Origin: Oscillospiraceae bacterium
GTDB taxonomy: Bacteria; Bacillota; Clostridia; Oscillospirales; CAG-272
Assembly (NCBI GenBank): GCA_015064185.1
Contig: SVSS01000003.1
Coordinates: 47,791 to 111,790 of the forward strand
Direction: 5' to 3'
Length of the DNA: 64,000 nt
The notes beneath the pieces are model-generated. The model did no database searches. It was not told the origin of the DNA and saw only the letters and a program-made list of their open reading frames with translations. The translations under genes were made by a program, and so were the position numbers. Each line of letters starts with the position of its first letter. Position 1 is the stretch's first letter. Shown piece by piece: positions 49,348 to 58,181 of this stretch.

Positions 49348-51576
49348 TTAGATAGAGCCGTGGAAGGTTCTCGAAATGACCTCGTCCTGCTGTGCCTTGG
49401 TAAGCTTAATGAAGTTTACAGCGTAGCCGGAAACACGAATGGTAAGCTGAGGATAAAGCTCGGGATGCTTTTGTGCGTCAAGCAGCAGCTCGCGGTCAAA
49501 TACGTTAACGTTGAGGTGGAAGCCGCCCTTTGCACAGTAGCCGTCAAGCAGAGCCACGATGTTGCACTCGCGCTCCTCCTCGGTCTTGCCGAGTGCGGAG
49601 GGAACGATGGTAAAGGTGTTGGAAATGCCGTCCTGCGAATCCATGAAGGGGATCTTGGCAACAGATGCCATCGAAGCGATCGCACCGTTCTGATCTCTGC
49701 CGTGCATGGGGTTAGCACCGGGTGCAAATGCCTCACCGCACTTTCTGCCATCGGGGGTAGCACCGGTGTTCTTACCGTAGGTTACGTTAGAGGTAATGGT
49801 CAGAACCGAGGTGGTGGCAATACCGTTGCGGTAGGTGTGCTGCTTGCGCAAGTAGGTGATAAACAGGCGAAGAACCTCTGTGCCGAGGGAGTCAACGCGG
49901 TCATCATCGTTGCCGTATTTCGGGAAGTCGCCCTCAACGATAAAGTCGGTGGCAATGCCTTGGTCGTTGCGAACGACCTTAACCTTGGCGTACTTGATAG
50001 CGGACAGGGAGTCACAAACAACAGAGTAGCCTGCGATACCGGTTGCAAACCAGCGGCGCACCTCCTTGTCGTGGAACGCCATCTGTGCGCGCTCGTAGCA
50101 GTACTTATCGTGCATGTAGTGGATGGCGTTAAGAGCATTGACATATTCCCTAGCAAGCCATTCCATCATAGCCTTGTATTTCTCCATGACCTCATTGTAG
50201 TCGAGGTACTCGGAGGTAATGGGCTGGAACTTGGGCGCAACCTGCACGCCGGTCATTTCGTCTACACCGCCGTTGATCGCGTAAAGAAGGCACTTCGCAA
50301 GGTTGGCGCGTGCGCCAAAGAACTGCATTTCCTTGCCCAGCTTCATCGAGGATACGCAGCAAGCGATGCCGTAGTCGTCACCGTGCAGGGGGCGCATCAG
50401 GTCGTCGTTCTCGTACTGAACGGCGTGGTGTACGATCGAAATCTTAGCGCAGAAGCGCTTGAAGTTCTCGGGCAGGTTCTTAGACCACAGAATCGTGAGG
50501 TTGGGTTCGGGAGCCGCGCCGAGGTTATTAAGAGTGTTAAGGAAGCGGTAGCAGTTCTTGGTAACAAGGTGTCTGCCATCAACGCCAACACCGCCGATCG
50601 ACTCGGTAACCCAAGTGGGGTCGCCGGCAAACAGGGCGTTGTACTCGGGGGTTCTTGCAAAGCATACGATACGGAGCTTCATAACGAAATGGTCAACGAT
50701 CTCCTGTACCTCCTCCTCAGTCAGCACGCCGTTTGCAAGGTCGCGCTCAGCGTAAATGTCAAGGAAGGTGGAAACGCGGCCAAGGGACATAGCGGCACCG
50801 TTTTGCTCCTTTACGGCAGCAAGGTAGCCAAAGTAGGTTGCCTGTACAGCCTCTTTAAAGCTCGAAGCGGGCTTAGAAATATCACAGCCGTAGGATGCGG
50901 CCATTGCCTTGATCATTTCAAGGGCACGGATCTGCTCGGAAAGCTCCTCGCGATCGCGAATGACGTCTGCGGTGAGCACGGAGGGGGTCGAATCCTTCTG
51001 TGCCATCTTATCCTCGATCAGGCGGTCAATACCGTAAAGTGCCGCACGGCGGTAGTCGCCGATGATACGGCCGCGGCCGTAAGCGTCGGGCAGACCCGTA
51101 ATGATGTGGTTAGAGCGGCATTTTCTGATCTCGGGGGTGTAAGCGTCGAATACGCCTGCGTTGTGCGTTTTTCTGTGCTCGGTGAAAAACTCAACGAGCT
51201 CAGCGGGCACGGCATAGCCGTTATCCTTGCAAGCCTTCATTGCCATACGGATACCGCCGTAGGGCTGGAGAGAGCGCTTTAAGGGCTTGTCGGTCTGAAG
51301 ACCAACGATCTGCTCCTTATCCTGCTCAATGTAACCGGGTGCGTGCGAGGTGATGGTGGATACAACGTTGGTGTCCATATCAAGAACGCCGCCCTTGGCG
51401 ATCTCCTCTTTTCTCAGCTCGCTGACCTTTGCCCAAAGGTCAAGGGTAGCCTTGGTGGGGCCGGCGAGAAAGCTGTCATCGCCGTCGTAGGGGGTGTAGT
51501 TCTTTTGGATAAAGTCGCGAACGTCAATATCCTTTTCCCAAAGACCGCCTACAAAGCCTTGCCATTCTGTTCTCAT
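49348..51576 (-). CDS. pflB: Pyruvate formate-lyase (formate C-acetyltransferase)
   Basis: A 742-residue glycyl radical enzyme of standard length. The active-site cysteines are in [27 protein letters not shown], and the glycine radical site is [27 protein letters not shown] at the C-terminus. [19 protein letters not shown] is also conserved. It converts pyruvate and CoA to acetyl-CoA and formate, central to mixed-acid fermentation. It is preceded by a 137-nt leader with strong secondary structure and a U-run, suggesting control by transcription attenuation. Confidence 0.96.
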   Translation of the reverse strand: MRTEWQGFVGGLWEKDIDVRDFIQKNYTPYDGDDSFLAGPTKATLDLWAKVSELRKEEIAKGGVLDMDTNVVSTITSHAPGYIEQDKEQIVGLQTDKPLKRSLQPYGGIRMAMKACKDNGYAVPAELVEFFTEHRKTHNAGVFDAYTPEIRKCRSNHIITGLPDAYGRGRIIGDYRRAALYGIDRLIEDKMAQKDSTPSVLTADVIRDREELSEQIRALEMIKAMAASYGCDISKPASSFKEAVQATYFGYLAAVKEQNGAAMSLGRVSTFLDIYAERDLANGVLTEEEVQEIVDHFVMKLRIVCFARTPEYNALFAGDPTWVTESIGGVGVDGRHLVTKNCYRFLNTLNNLGAAPEPNLTILWSKNLPENFKRFCAKISIVHHAVQYENDDLMRPLHGDDYGIACCVSSMKLGKEMQFFGARANLAKCLLYAINGGVDEMTGVQVAPKFQPITSEYLDYNEVMEKYKAMMEWLAREYVNALNAIHYMHDKYCYERAQMAFHDKEVRRWFATGIAGYSVVCDSLSAIKYAKVKVVRNDQGIATDFIVEGDFPKYGNDDDRVDSLGTEVLRLFITYLRKQHTYRNGIATTSVLTITSNVTYGKNTGATPDGRKCGEAFAPGANPMHGRDQNGAIASMASVAKIPFMDSQDGISNTFTIVPSALGKTEEERECNIVALLDGYCAKGGFHLNVNVFDRELLLDAQKHPELYPQLTIRVSGYAVNFIKLTKAQQDEVISRTFHGSI

Positions 51577-51713
51577 GTATTTGTACCTCCAAAAATTAGG
51601 AATTTATTAACGAGCACAAAAAATACCGACACTTCGAGCGGTGCCCGACGGTCGGCTGAAATATGCGGGTCGCCGTTACGCTTGCAGTAGCATCGCGCCG
51701 TCGTTTTGCGACC
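51577..51713 (-). promoter_or_regulatory. Structured leader of pflB, riboswitch-like
   Basis: The leader RNA begins at the predicted transcript start with GGUCG, which pairs with CGACC 37 nt further on (P1). Inside are CGACGG and a hairpin AUGCU/AGCGU. After P1 the segment CCGUCG (51646-51651) can pair with the internal CGACGG as a pseudoknot; GGCAC/GUGUC followed by six U (51618-51623) may be an alternative terminator. The plan resembles ZTP (pfl-motif) riboswitches, but their invariant GGGGAGCG and CCGCCUGGGC are not present. Confidence 0.45.
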
Positions 51714-51719
51714 ATTGAT

Positions 51720-51748
51720 AGTATAGCACAACAAGGGGGGTGTGTCAA
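51720..51748 (-). promoter_or_regulatory. Promoter of pflBA
   Basis: TTGACA-N17-TATACT on the minus strand. The rest of the 355-bp gap between pflB and the ABC transporter gene holds AT-rich sequence and the transporter's terminator. Confidence 0.85.
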
Positions 51749-51881
51749 GGGAAACTCAAACATTTTTTATACCATTTTTGCGGTTTTTTTATAAAAAAAG
51801 CTAAATAACGTTAAATCCTTAACAAGCAAAATAACAGCCATTTTTGCTTGTGATTTTTTTAACGAAAAATCGTAAAATCAT

Positions 51882-51920
51882 ACAAAAAATATCATCCGCA
51901 CGGCTCGCCGTGCGGATGAT
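51882..51920 (-). terminator. Intrinsic terminator of the MacB-like gene
   Basis: ATCATCCGCACGG-CTCG-CCGTGCGGATGAT, 13-bp stem, with the T-run on the minus strand. Confidence 0.9.
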
Positions 51921-51931
51921 GGAAAGGTGTA

Positions 51932-54900
51932 TTATTCGGAGCGAAGTGCCACAACAGGGTCCTTCTTGGATGCGATGCGAGAGGGGATAAGACCTGCAAT
52001 AAGGGTCAGCCCCATGCTGATGGCAACCAAGATCACACCTGCTACGGGCGGGAGCACCGCACGGATGCTTTCCATGTCGGTCACAACGCGCAAAATGAGA
52101 TTGATCGGCAGACACAGCAAAAGCGTGGTGAGAATACCGATGGCACCTGCGGCAAAGCCGATGATCAGCGTTTCGGCATTAAACACGCGCGAGATGTCGC
52201 GCTTCGATGCGCCGATCGCGCGCAGAATGCCGATCTCCTTGGTGCGCTCAAGCACCGAGATATAGGTGATGATACCGATCATGATCGAGGATACCACCAG
52301 CGAGATCGAAACAAAGGCAATCAGCACGTAGGAAATGGCGTCAACAATGATCGTGACCGATGACATCATCGTGCCGACGAGGTCGGAATACTCCAGCTTG
52401 TCAGCATCTGCGGCGTTTTGGTTGTACTCCGCGATAAACGCCTCGATCTTTTCCTTGGATTCAAAATCCTTGGCGTAGAAATTGATCGAAGCGGGCTTTG
52501 CCTTTTCGGCATCGTCAAGCGCATCAAGCACGCTCTCAAGCGTTGCGTCGATCTGGGGCGCCATGGAGTACAGGGTTTCCTCAAGCTGGATAAAGGCGGG
52601 ATCATCGGGGGTCATCGTGCTAAGGATCGTTACAAAGATCTCGCGGTTGACGGTCATCTGCTTGATGCTTTCGGTCAGGGCGGCGTAGATGGCTTGCATC
52701 GCGGTATCGCCTGCCATCGAAATAAGACCGGGAACGGGATTGGGCAACATAGGGGGGGTGGCGGGAATGCCCATCAAGGCGCCTAAAATTTGTGTTTCCA
52801 GATCCAGAACAGGCAGAAGCTTTACAAAGTTCTGCGGGGTGATCTGAATGCCGCCCGTGCTCATGCTGAGCAAGCTGCACAGGGTGTTGAGCGTGTCGGT
52901 ATTGGCGGGATTGCTTTTCGCAGCATCAAGAATTGCCGAGAAAATAGTCGCGCGGCCCTCCTCCGGCAGCAGCATAAACATACCAAGGAAGGACTCGGTA
53001 TCGGTGACCTGAATGCGGTCGGAAAATTCGGGGTTGCTTAGGATCTGCTCTGTCATATAGGTGTAGAACATATCCATCGTTGCGGTGTCGATCTTATCCA
53101 CCAGCTCGTGAATGTTCTCGGGGGTGTAATGCGTGCGTTCAAAGGGCAGACCCGTTAAAACATTGACCGTGGGATACTGCTTTTGCTGATTGATCACGGC
53201 ACTTGCGGCATTTTTTGTAAGAATGTGATCGGTCAGCGCCTTGGTGTAGCCGACAGCCCCCGAGATCGAGGTGGCTGCAACACCCTTTTTGGGACGTACG
53301 ATACCCGCGATCTTCAGCTCCTCGCCGTTTTTGCTGACAAAATCGGAAAGGTCAAATGCAGGGTTTTCACGCAGATCCGCCCACACGGGCTTGTCGCCGT
53401 TCGCGGTCGCATAGGTGCGGTTGGTTTCTGTGAAAAACTGCGCTGTCGTCAGGAGCATAAATTTGGTGTTCAGCAGCTCCTCAAAGGTGTAGGAAATATC
53501 TTCGGCAACATAGTTGCCATCCATCAGAGCCTTCAGCTCCTCTTCGATACCGGTGGGATCAAGAATGCCGAGCATGTAGAGCGTCATTTTGCTGATCTGG
53601 TTGTTGCCGCTGACCACCAGCACGACCTCGTTGTAGCTTTGGGGCCAGCTGCCCGCAACCACGTCGTATTGCTGATCGAGCAGGTCTTTGTTATCGATCA
53701 TTTCGGAAAAGACGTTCATACCGCCCATGCTGCCGCCCATTTCCATGAGCTCAGACATGCCCGAGAAGGCGCTGCCCATATGGTCGAATACCACGTCCAT
53801 GCCGATCTCGCGTGCTTCAAGCAGGGCTTTGCCGTCCTTGTCGACAGCAACCATGTTGAAGATCTGCAGGTCGTAATCGTAGGTGTACTGAATATCGTTG
53901 ACAAGACCGTCTATCTTATCGGGGTTTTCCTCGATGTATTTTTTGAAGGCTTCAAGGTTGTTGCTGACCGTGGCGCTCATCGCCGACATCATAGTGCCGA
54001 GCGAGTCGTCCACGTGAATTTTACCGCTATCCTTGTAATCGGTGGTGTTGCCCGTTGAGGTCATAGCGCCGAGCAGGGCGGACATATCCTGCGTTTCCTT
54101 CAGGATCGTTAAGGGATAGGTGGAAAGCGTATCCTCCTGCACCGAGGCGATAAAGAGGTTGACACCGTTTGAGAGCGCTAAGATCAGCGCAATGCCGATG
54201 ATACCGATGCTGCCTGCAACAGAAACGAGCAGCGTACGTGTTTTTTTGGTAAGAAGGTTGTTAAAGGAGAGGGAAAGTGCTGTGAAAAACGACATGGAGC
54301 GCTTGCCCTTTGCCGCCTTTTCCTTCTTCTTTTTTGCGGGCTTTTGTACCGTTGCCTCAACAGCCTCGGCTTTTGCCGTTTTAACTTGTGCAGCTTCCTT
54401 GGCGGGCGCGGTATAGGGGTTGGTGTCCTCGGTCACCTGTCCGTCAAGGACCTTGATGATGCGCGAGGAGTAGGTTTCGGCAAGCTCGGGGTTGTGCGTA
54501 ACCATAATGATGAGCTTTTCTTTTGCCACGCTCTTGAGGATCTCCATGATCTGCACGCTGGTGTGTGTATCAAGCGCGCCTGTGGGCTCGTCGGCAAGAA
54601 TGATCTCAGGGTCGTTGACCAGCGCACGGGCAATGGCTACGCGCTGCATCTGACCGCCCGACATCTGGTTGGGCTTTTTGTGAATCTGATCACCAAGACC
54701 GACCTGCTCGAGGGCAGCGATGGCACGCGCACGGCGCTCCTCGCGCGACACGCCCGAAAGCGTCAGGGCCAGCTCAACGTTGGCAAGTACCGTTTGGTGC
54801 ATGATGAGGTTGTAGCTTTGGAACACAAAGCCGATCGAATGGTTGCGGTAAGTATCCCAATCGGCATCGGAAAATTCCTTCGTTGAGCGTCCGCCGATCA

Positions 54901-55087
54901 CAAGGTCACCCGCCGAATAACGGTCAAGACCGCCGATGACGTTGAGGAGCGTGGTTTTTCCGCACCCCGAGGGACCGAGGATCGATACAAACTCGTGCTC
55001 TCTGAAATCAATGCTCACACCGCGCAGCGCGGTGACCTGAGAATCTCCCGAAACATAGGTTTTTACAATGTTACGTAGGGAAAGCAA
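51932..55087 (-). CDS. MacB-type ABC transporter, fused ATPase and FtsX permease
   Basis: A 1051-residue fusion. Residues 1-220 are a LolD/MacB ATPase (Walker A ILGPSGCGKTTLLNVIGG, signature MSGGQMQRVAIARAL, Walker B IILADEPTGALD). A Lys/Ala-rich linker (about 225-265) leads to the first helix, then a very large extracytoplasmic domain (about 310-915), and three C-terminal FtsX helices (ISYVLIAFVSISLVVSSIMIGIITYISVLERTKEIGILRAIGASKRDI). Such transporters expel peptides or move lipoproteins by mechanotransmission. The start codon is TTG at 55087, 7 nt after AAGGAGG. No accessory protein is adjacent. Confidence 0.92.
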   Translation of the reverse strand: MLSLRNIVKTYVSGDSQVTALRGVSIDFREHEFVSILGPSGCGKTTLLNVIGGLDRYSAGDLVIGGRSTKEFSDADWDTYRNHSIGFVFQSYNLIMHQTVLANVELALTLSGVSREERRARAIAALEQVGLGDQIHKKPNQMSGGQMQRVAIARALVNDPEIILADEPTGALDTHTSVQIMEILKSVAKEKLIIMVTHNPELAETYSSRIIKVLDGQVTEDTNPYTAPAKEAAQVKTAKAEAVEATVQKPAKKKKEKAAKGKRSMSFFTALSLSFNNLLTKKTRTLLVSVAGSIGIIGIALILALSNGVNLFIASVQEDTLSTYPLTILKETQDMSALLGAMTSTGNTTDYKDSGKIHVDDSLGTMMSAMSATVSNNLEAFKKYIEENPDKIDGLVNDIQYTYDYDLQIFNMVAVDKDGKALLEAREIGMDVVFDHMGSAFSGMSELMEMGGSMGGMNVFSEMIDNKDLLDQQYDVVAGSWPQSYNEVVLVVSGNNQISKMTLYMLGILDPTGIEEELKALMDGNYVAEDISYTFEELLNTKFMLLTTAQFFTETNRTYATANGDKPVWADLRENPAFDLSDFVSKNGEELKIAGIVRPKKGVAATSISGAVGYTKALTDHILTKNAASAVINQQKQYPTVNVLTGLPFERTHYTPENIHELVDKIDTATMDMFYTYMTEQILSNPEFSDRIQVTDTESFLGMFMLLPEEGRATIFSAILDAAKSNPANTDTLNTLCSLLSMSTGGIQITPQNFVKLLPVLDLETQILGALMGIPATPPMLPNPVPGLISMAGDTAMQAIYAALTESIKQMTVNREIFVTILSTMTPDDPAFIQLEETLYSMAPQIDATLESVLDALDDAEKAKPASINFYAKDFESKEKIEAFIAEYNQNAADADKLEYSDLVGTMMSSVTIIVDAISYVLIAFVSISLVVSSIMIGIITYISVLERTKEIGILRAIGASKRDISRVFNAETLIIGFAAGAIGILTTLLLCLPINLILRVVTDMESIRAVLPPVAGVILVAISMGLTLIAGLIPSRIASKKDPVVALRSE

Positions 55088-55209
55088 GGTTTCGCCTCCT
55101 TATGTTAAGATTAATTACTTTAAAGTATAGCATAAAAATGTGACAAGCGCATGAATTTTACGTATTTTTATTAAAAAAATTAAAGCAATTTGCGACACGA
55201 TACGGCAAA

Positions 55210-55240
55210 ACGGCGTTGCGCCAAGCTGGCGCAACGCCGT
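55210..55240. terminator. Hairpin downstream of the CHAP amidase gene
   Basis: ACGGCGTTGCGCCA-AGC-TGGCGCAACGCCGT, a 14-bp perfect stem, followed by TTTT on the minus strand and by GAGGTTTTTT on the plus strand. Confidence 0.75.
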
Positions 55241-55292
55241 GAGGTTTTTTGGGAGAGTGCGCTGTGATGGGATATCGCGCAGGAGTGCCTTA

Positions 55293-55320
55293 CGGGCTGT
55301 CAAGGTGCCAGCCCCTACAA
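55293..55320 (-). repeat. GTAGGGGC-type short palindromic repeat
   Basis: On the minus strand TTGTAGGGGCTGGCACC continues TTGACAGCCCG; GGGCTG/CAGCCC form the stem. Related to the repeat at 22487-22514. Confidence 0.5.
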
Positions 55321-55360
55321 GGAGTAGTGCGAACAAGGTGCACTGCGGAAGCACAGATGC

Positions 55361-56692
55361 TCACACCGTCAAAAATTTCCTTGCGTACCACCAAAGCGCC
55401 ACGCTGGCGGCAAGCACGCCCGAAACCGTGCCTGCCTCCACAGCCGCCTTTGCGGTGCTTTGCGGCACGTTTTGGGGGAGATTTTCGCCAAGTGAGCCTG
55501 TGTCACTCATGCCGCTGTCCGCTGCGGGCGGGGAAACGGGCGGTGCGGTGTTGGGTGCTGAGGGCGCTTGTGGGAGCGCATCCTCTGTTACGGGCGCTGC
55601 CTCAAATACCGCTGTCAGCTTCAAATTTCCCTGCGGCAAGGCATCGCCTGATTTGTATACTTTGCCGTCGCTGCCCACCCAATGCAGGAAGGCATATCCT
55701 TCGCGCTCAGGCACGGTTTTGCTTGCCGTTGTCGCTTCAAAGCTGAAATAGGAGAACGCGGGGGGGCAGTTTTTTGCGCTTTCTGCCGTGTAGGTAACGG
55801 TGTAAAACACGGGGGTGGTAAAGTCGGCATAATCGAGTGATATGTATGCGGCTTGTCCGTTATAAGTGATCCTGCCAAACCCGTTTTTGATCTCAAGGAT
55901 CTCCACGAGTGCGCCGCGTGAGAGTGTGCCAAGCCTTGTGGAGCTTGCGGCAGCAGAGGCGCGCACGTTTACAAAATCATTGGTCACGGTGTAAAGGCCT
56001 TTGGCGGTATCCTCAAGGGAAAGGGCGGATTTTGCAAGCGGTGTGCCGCCATATTTCGGCTTTCCGTAGCCAACGATGTAGGTATCGGTCAGGGCATAGT
56101 CGCGTAAGGACACCTTGTTGGAGGAGTTGCCCTCCACGGTGTAAACGCGCCCACCCTTCACAAAGCGCACGATGCCGACGTGATCCGAGGCGCGCGAAAC
56201 GCCTGCCGAGCGAAAGAAAATAAGATCTCCCACCTTTGGTGTGTAGCCCGAGGCACGCGTGCTGTAAAGACCCAGCTCCTGCAGCTTCTCCACCCACAGG
56301 GTGCAGCTTGTAAATTTGCCACCCGCGCTATCCTTGGCACCCGCCACGTCAAGGCACCAGGAAACAAATGCCGCGCACCATGCATAGGAATAGGAGCCGC
56401 CGATGGTGCCTATCGCGCGATTATATTCGGTATAGTTTTTGGTGCCAGCACTGTTTTTGCCGTTAAAATCGTTTTTACTGTTTCCCTCATGGTAGTCAAG
56501 CTGCGAGAGTGCCGCCGCAACCGTGTCAAAGGCAATGTCGCCCGTTTTGGTGATGGCGTTGATGTTTTGATGATACTGTGAAGATTTATAAGCGCCGGTT
56601 ATCGTGTATGTAGGAGTCAGCGCGGCAAGGGGAAGTGCCGCAGAGCCAAGAAGCAGGAACGAAACACACCCGACAGCGAAAATTCGCTTCAT
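55361..56692 (-). CDS. Secreted CHAP-domain amidase with SH3 and InlB-like domains
   Basis: A 443-residue cell-wall protein. Signal peptide (1-24); CHAP domain about 45-210 with catalytic Cys in YSYAWCAAFVSWCLD and His in ASDHVGIVRFV; bacterial SH3 domain about 230-285 (VTNDFVNVRASAAASSTRLGTLSRG, then GRITYNGQAAYI); an InlB B-repeat-like module about 290-360 (YTVTYTAESAKNCPPAFSYF and GYAFLHWVGSDGKVYKSGDAL); a Pro/Ala-rich linker; and a C-terminal membrane helix. It probably cleaves peptidoglycan amide or peptide bonds at the cell surface. Confidence 0.88.
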   Translation of the reverse strand: MKRIFAVGCVSFLLLGSAALPLAALTPTYTITGAYKSSQYHQNINAITKTGDIAFDTVAAALSQLDYHEGNSKNDFNGKNSAGTKNYTEYNRAIGTIGGSYSYAWCAAFVSWCLDVAGAKDSAGGKFTSCTLWVEKLQELGLYSTRASGYTPKVGDLIFFRSAGVSRASDHVGIVRFVKGGRVYTVEGNSSNKVSLRDYALTDTYIVGYGKPKYGGTPLAKSALSLEDTAKGLYTVTNDFVNVRASAAASSTRLGTLSRGALVEILEIKNGFGRITYNGQAAYISLDYADFTTPVFYTVTYTAESAKNCPPAFSYFSFEATTASKTVPEREGYAFLHWVGSDGKVYKSGDALPQGNLKLTAVFEAAPVTEDALPQAPSAPNTAPPVSPPAADSGMSDTGSLGENLPQNVPQSTAKAAVEAGTVSGVLAASVALWWYARKFLTV

Positions 56693-56800
56693 GGGATAGT
56701 CCTCCTTGGTAGTTTTTCTTTATTTTAGCATAGAAAGGGTACCCTTGGAGCATGTAAAATTTGCCATAAACGCAAAACGGGGCGTTCACACAGAAATCAT

Positions 56801-56829
56801 TTGACTTTTTTGGGGATTTGTTATACAAT
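56801..56829 (+). promoter_or_regulatory. Promoter of the 56.9 kb operon
   Basis: TTGACT-N17-TACAAT, giving a leader of about 90 nt. Confidence 0.75.
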
Positions 56830-56926
56830 AATTATATCTTTATGCTTTTTTGCGACGGGGCTGTAAAAATATGGCTGCTTTGGCAGTGCCGCCAAGCATA
56901 TGCCGTGCAAAGAAAGGAACGATCAC

Positions 56927-57658
56927 ATGTCTAAACCGAGAAAGAGCTATTATTTTTGGATCGCCGGCAAGGTCCTTTACGGATTGCTTGCACTTGGCAT
57001 TTTCTTGATGGTGGTTTATCTGCTGTGGCGCATCTATTTTTCCGACAATATTCCAAAGGAGCTGGAGGGTCTCTCGCCTAACGCTGTGTTGGCCGATACC
57101 TATGAGACGTACGGCGACGATATGCGTCTTCAAACGCAAGAGCATATAAACATCACCAGAAACGAGCACAACTACGGCTATTTCGCCGTGCCGCAGTTCG
57201 TGTTTATCCCCGAGGCAAATCAGGTGCAGGTGCTGCTTCGCTATAACAACAGCACGCTAAAGGCAACGGCTAAGGATTTTGGGCTGTCCGAGGTGCCGCT
57301 GCGCGGTGAGATCGTATACGACGTGTCGCTGCTGCAGATTAAGGACCTGACCCCTGAGGATCTTAGCGATAACAAGGACGGGAGCGACACGCTTGGCGAG
57401 CAGCGCATCAAGCCTGCCGCGCATACGATCAAGACCACAAAGCTGTATACCTTTATCCTTTATACCTTTGATAACGTCACCGTAACCGACGATACGCTTG
57501 TGATCTATCTTGATGTGTATTATGGTGGGGCTGTGGATTACGAGGCAAAAACCTACGGCACGCTGCGCCTTTACCATAACGAATCCGAGTGGCTTGATGT
57601 AAAGCTGGAAAAGAGTGATAAAAAAGCGCTGCAAGCATATAAGGAGCAAGGAGAATAA
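56927..57658 (+). CDS. Membrane-anchored protein of unknown function
   Basis: A 243-residue protein with one N-terminal membrane helix (residues about 13-38, VLYGLLALGIFLMVVYLLWRIYF) preceded by a basic SKPRKS segment, so the bulk is outside the cell. The outer part is beta-rich (GYFAVPQFVFIPEANQVQVLLRYNNSTLK, KLYTFILYTFDNVTVTDDTLVIYLDVYYGG). No known domain is recognised. The start follows AAAGGA. Two base pairs separate it from the next gene. Confidence 0.75.
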   Translation: MSKPRKSYYFWIAGKVLYGLLALGIFLMVVYLLWRIYFSDNIPKELEGLSPNAVLADTYETYGDDMRLQTQEHINITRNEHNYGYFAVPQFVFIPEANQVQVLLRYNNSTLKATAKDFGLSEVPLRGEIVYDVSLLQIKDLTPEDLSDNKDGSDTLGEQRIKPAAHTIKTTKLYTFILYTFDNVTVTDDTLVIYLDVYYGGAVDYEAKTYGTLRLYHNESEWLDVKLEKSDKKALQAYKEQGE

Positions 57659-57660
57659 GC

Positions 57661-58161
57661 ATGTACGATTATAAACCGACGCGCACCAATGCCAATGCTA
57701 AGATCGCTGCAATGATCCTGATGGCGGCAGCGGTGATCGCCTTTGCGGGATCGGGGCTAGTGCCCAAATACCCTTCGATATTGCAATGCATCGGGCTTTG
57801 CCTGCTCGTTCCCGTGATACAGATCACCGCACGGTATCTTGTTTTACAGTACCTTTACCGTCTGAGAACCTATGATGACGGCAGTGCGGATCTTGAGGTG
57901 TATACCTATCGCGGCGGCTCGCGCATGCAGCTGGTGTGCCGCGTGGGGCTTGCCGAGATCACGGCGGTAGCACCTCTCGCGGATGCAAATCGCCGCGCGC
58001 CCAAGGGGCTCAGACGCTACAATTATCACCCGGATATGAAGCCGGGGGAGGGGCTTGTTCTTTCGATCACCAACGGTGACGGAGATTGCGAGCTGCTGCT
58101 TTCGCCTGACGCGTATTTGCGTGAGGTGCTTGAGGGAGCGGCAAAGAAAGCCGCACAATAA
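57661..58161 (+). CDS. Small membrane protein of unknown function
   Basis: A 166-residue protein with two membrane helices (about 14-34 and 42-62) and a C-terminal cytosolic domain that alternates strands and ends in a helix (LRTYDDGSADLEVYTYRGGSRMQLVCRVGLAEITAVAPL, YLREVLEGAAKKA), like a small PH-like or DUF304-type domain. No family assigned. It follows the previous gene by 2 bp and precedes the YgiQ gene by 20 bp. Confidence 0.75.
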   Translation: MYDYKPTRTNANAKIAAMILMAAAVIAFAGSGLVPKYPSILQCIGLCLLVPVIQITARYLVLQYLYRLRTYDDGSADLEVYTYRGGSRMQLVCRVGLAEITAVAPLADANRRAPKGLRRYNYHPDMKPGEGLVLSITNGDGDCELLLSPDAYLREVLEGAAKKAAQ

Positions 58162-58181
58162 CACGAAAGGAGGGGGCTTTG

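Noticed and set aside
49054..51282. A 742-codon open frame on the plus strand opposite pflB
   Set aside because: It mirrors the pflB codon structure, has no recognisable domain or ribosome binding site, and cannot coexist with the certain pflB gene as a real product on this evidence.
51577..51713. Calling the pflB leader a canonical ZTP riboswitch
   Set aside because: The invariant GGGGAGCG and CCGCCUGGGC segments are absent; only the helix plan is similar. Reported as a riboswitch-like leader instead.
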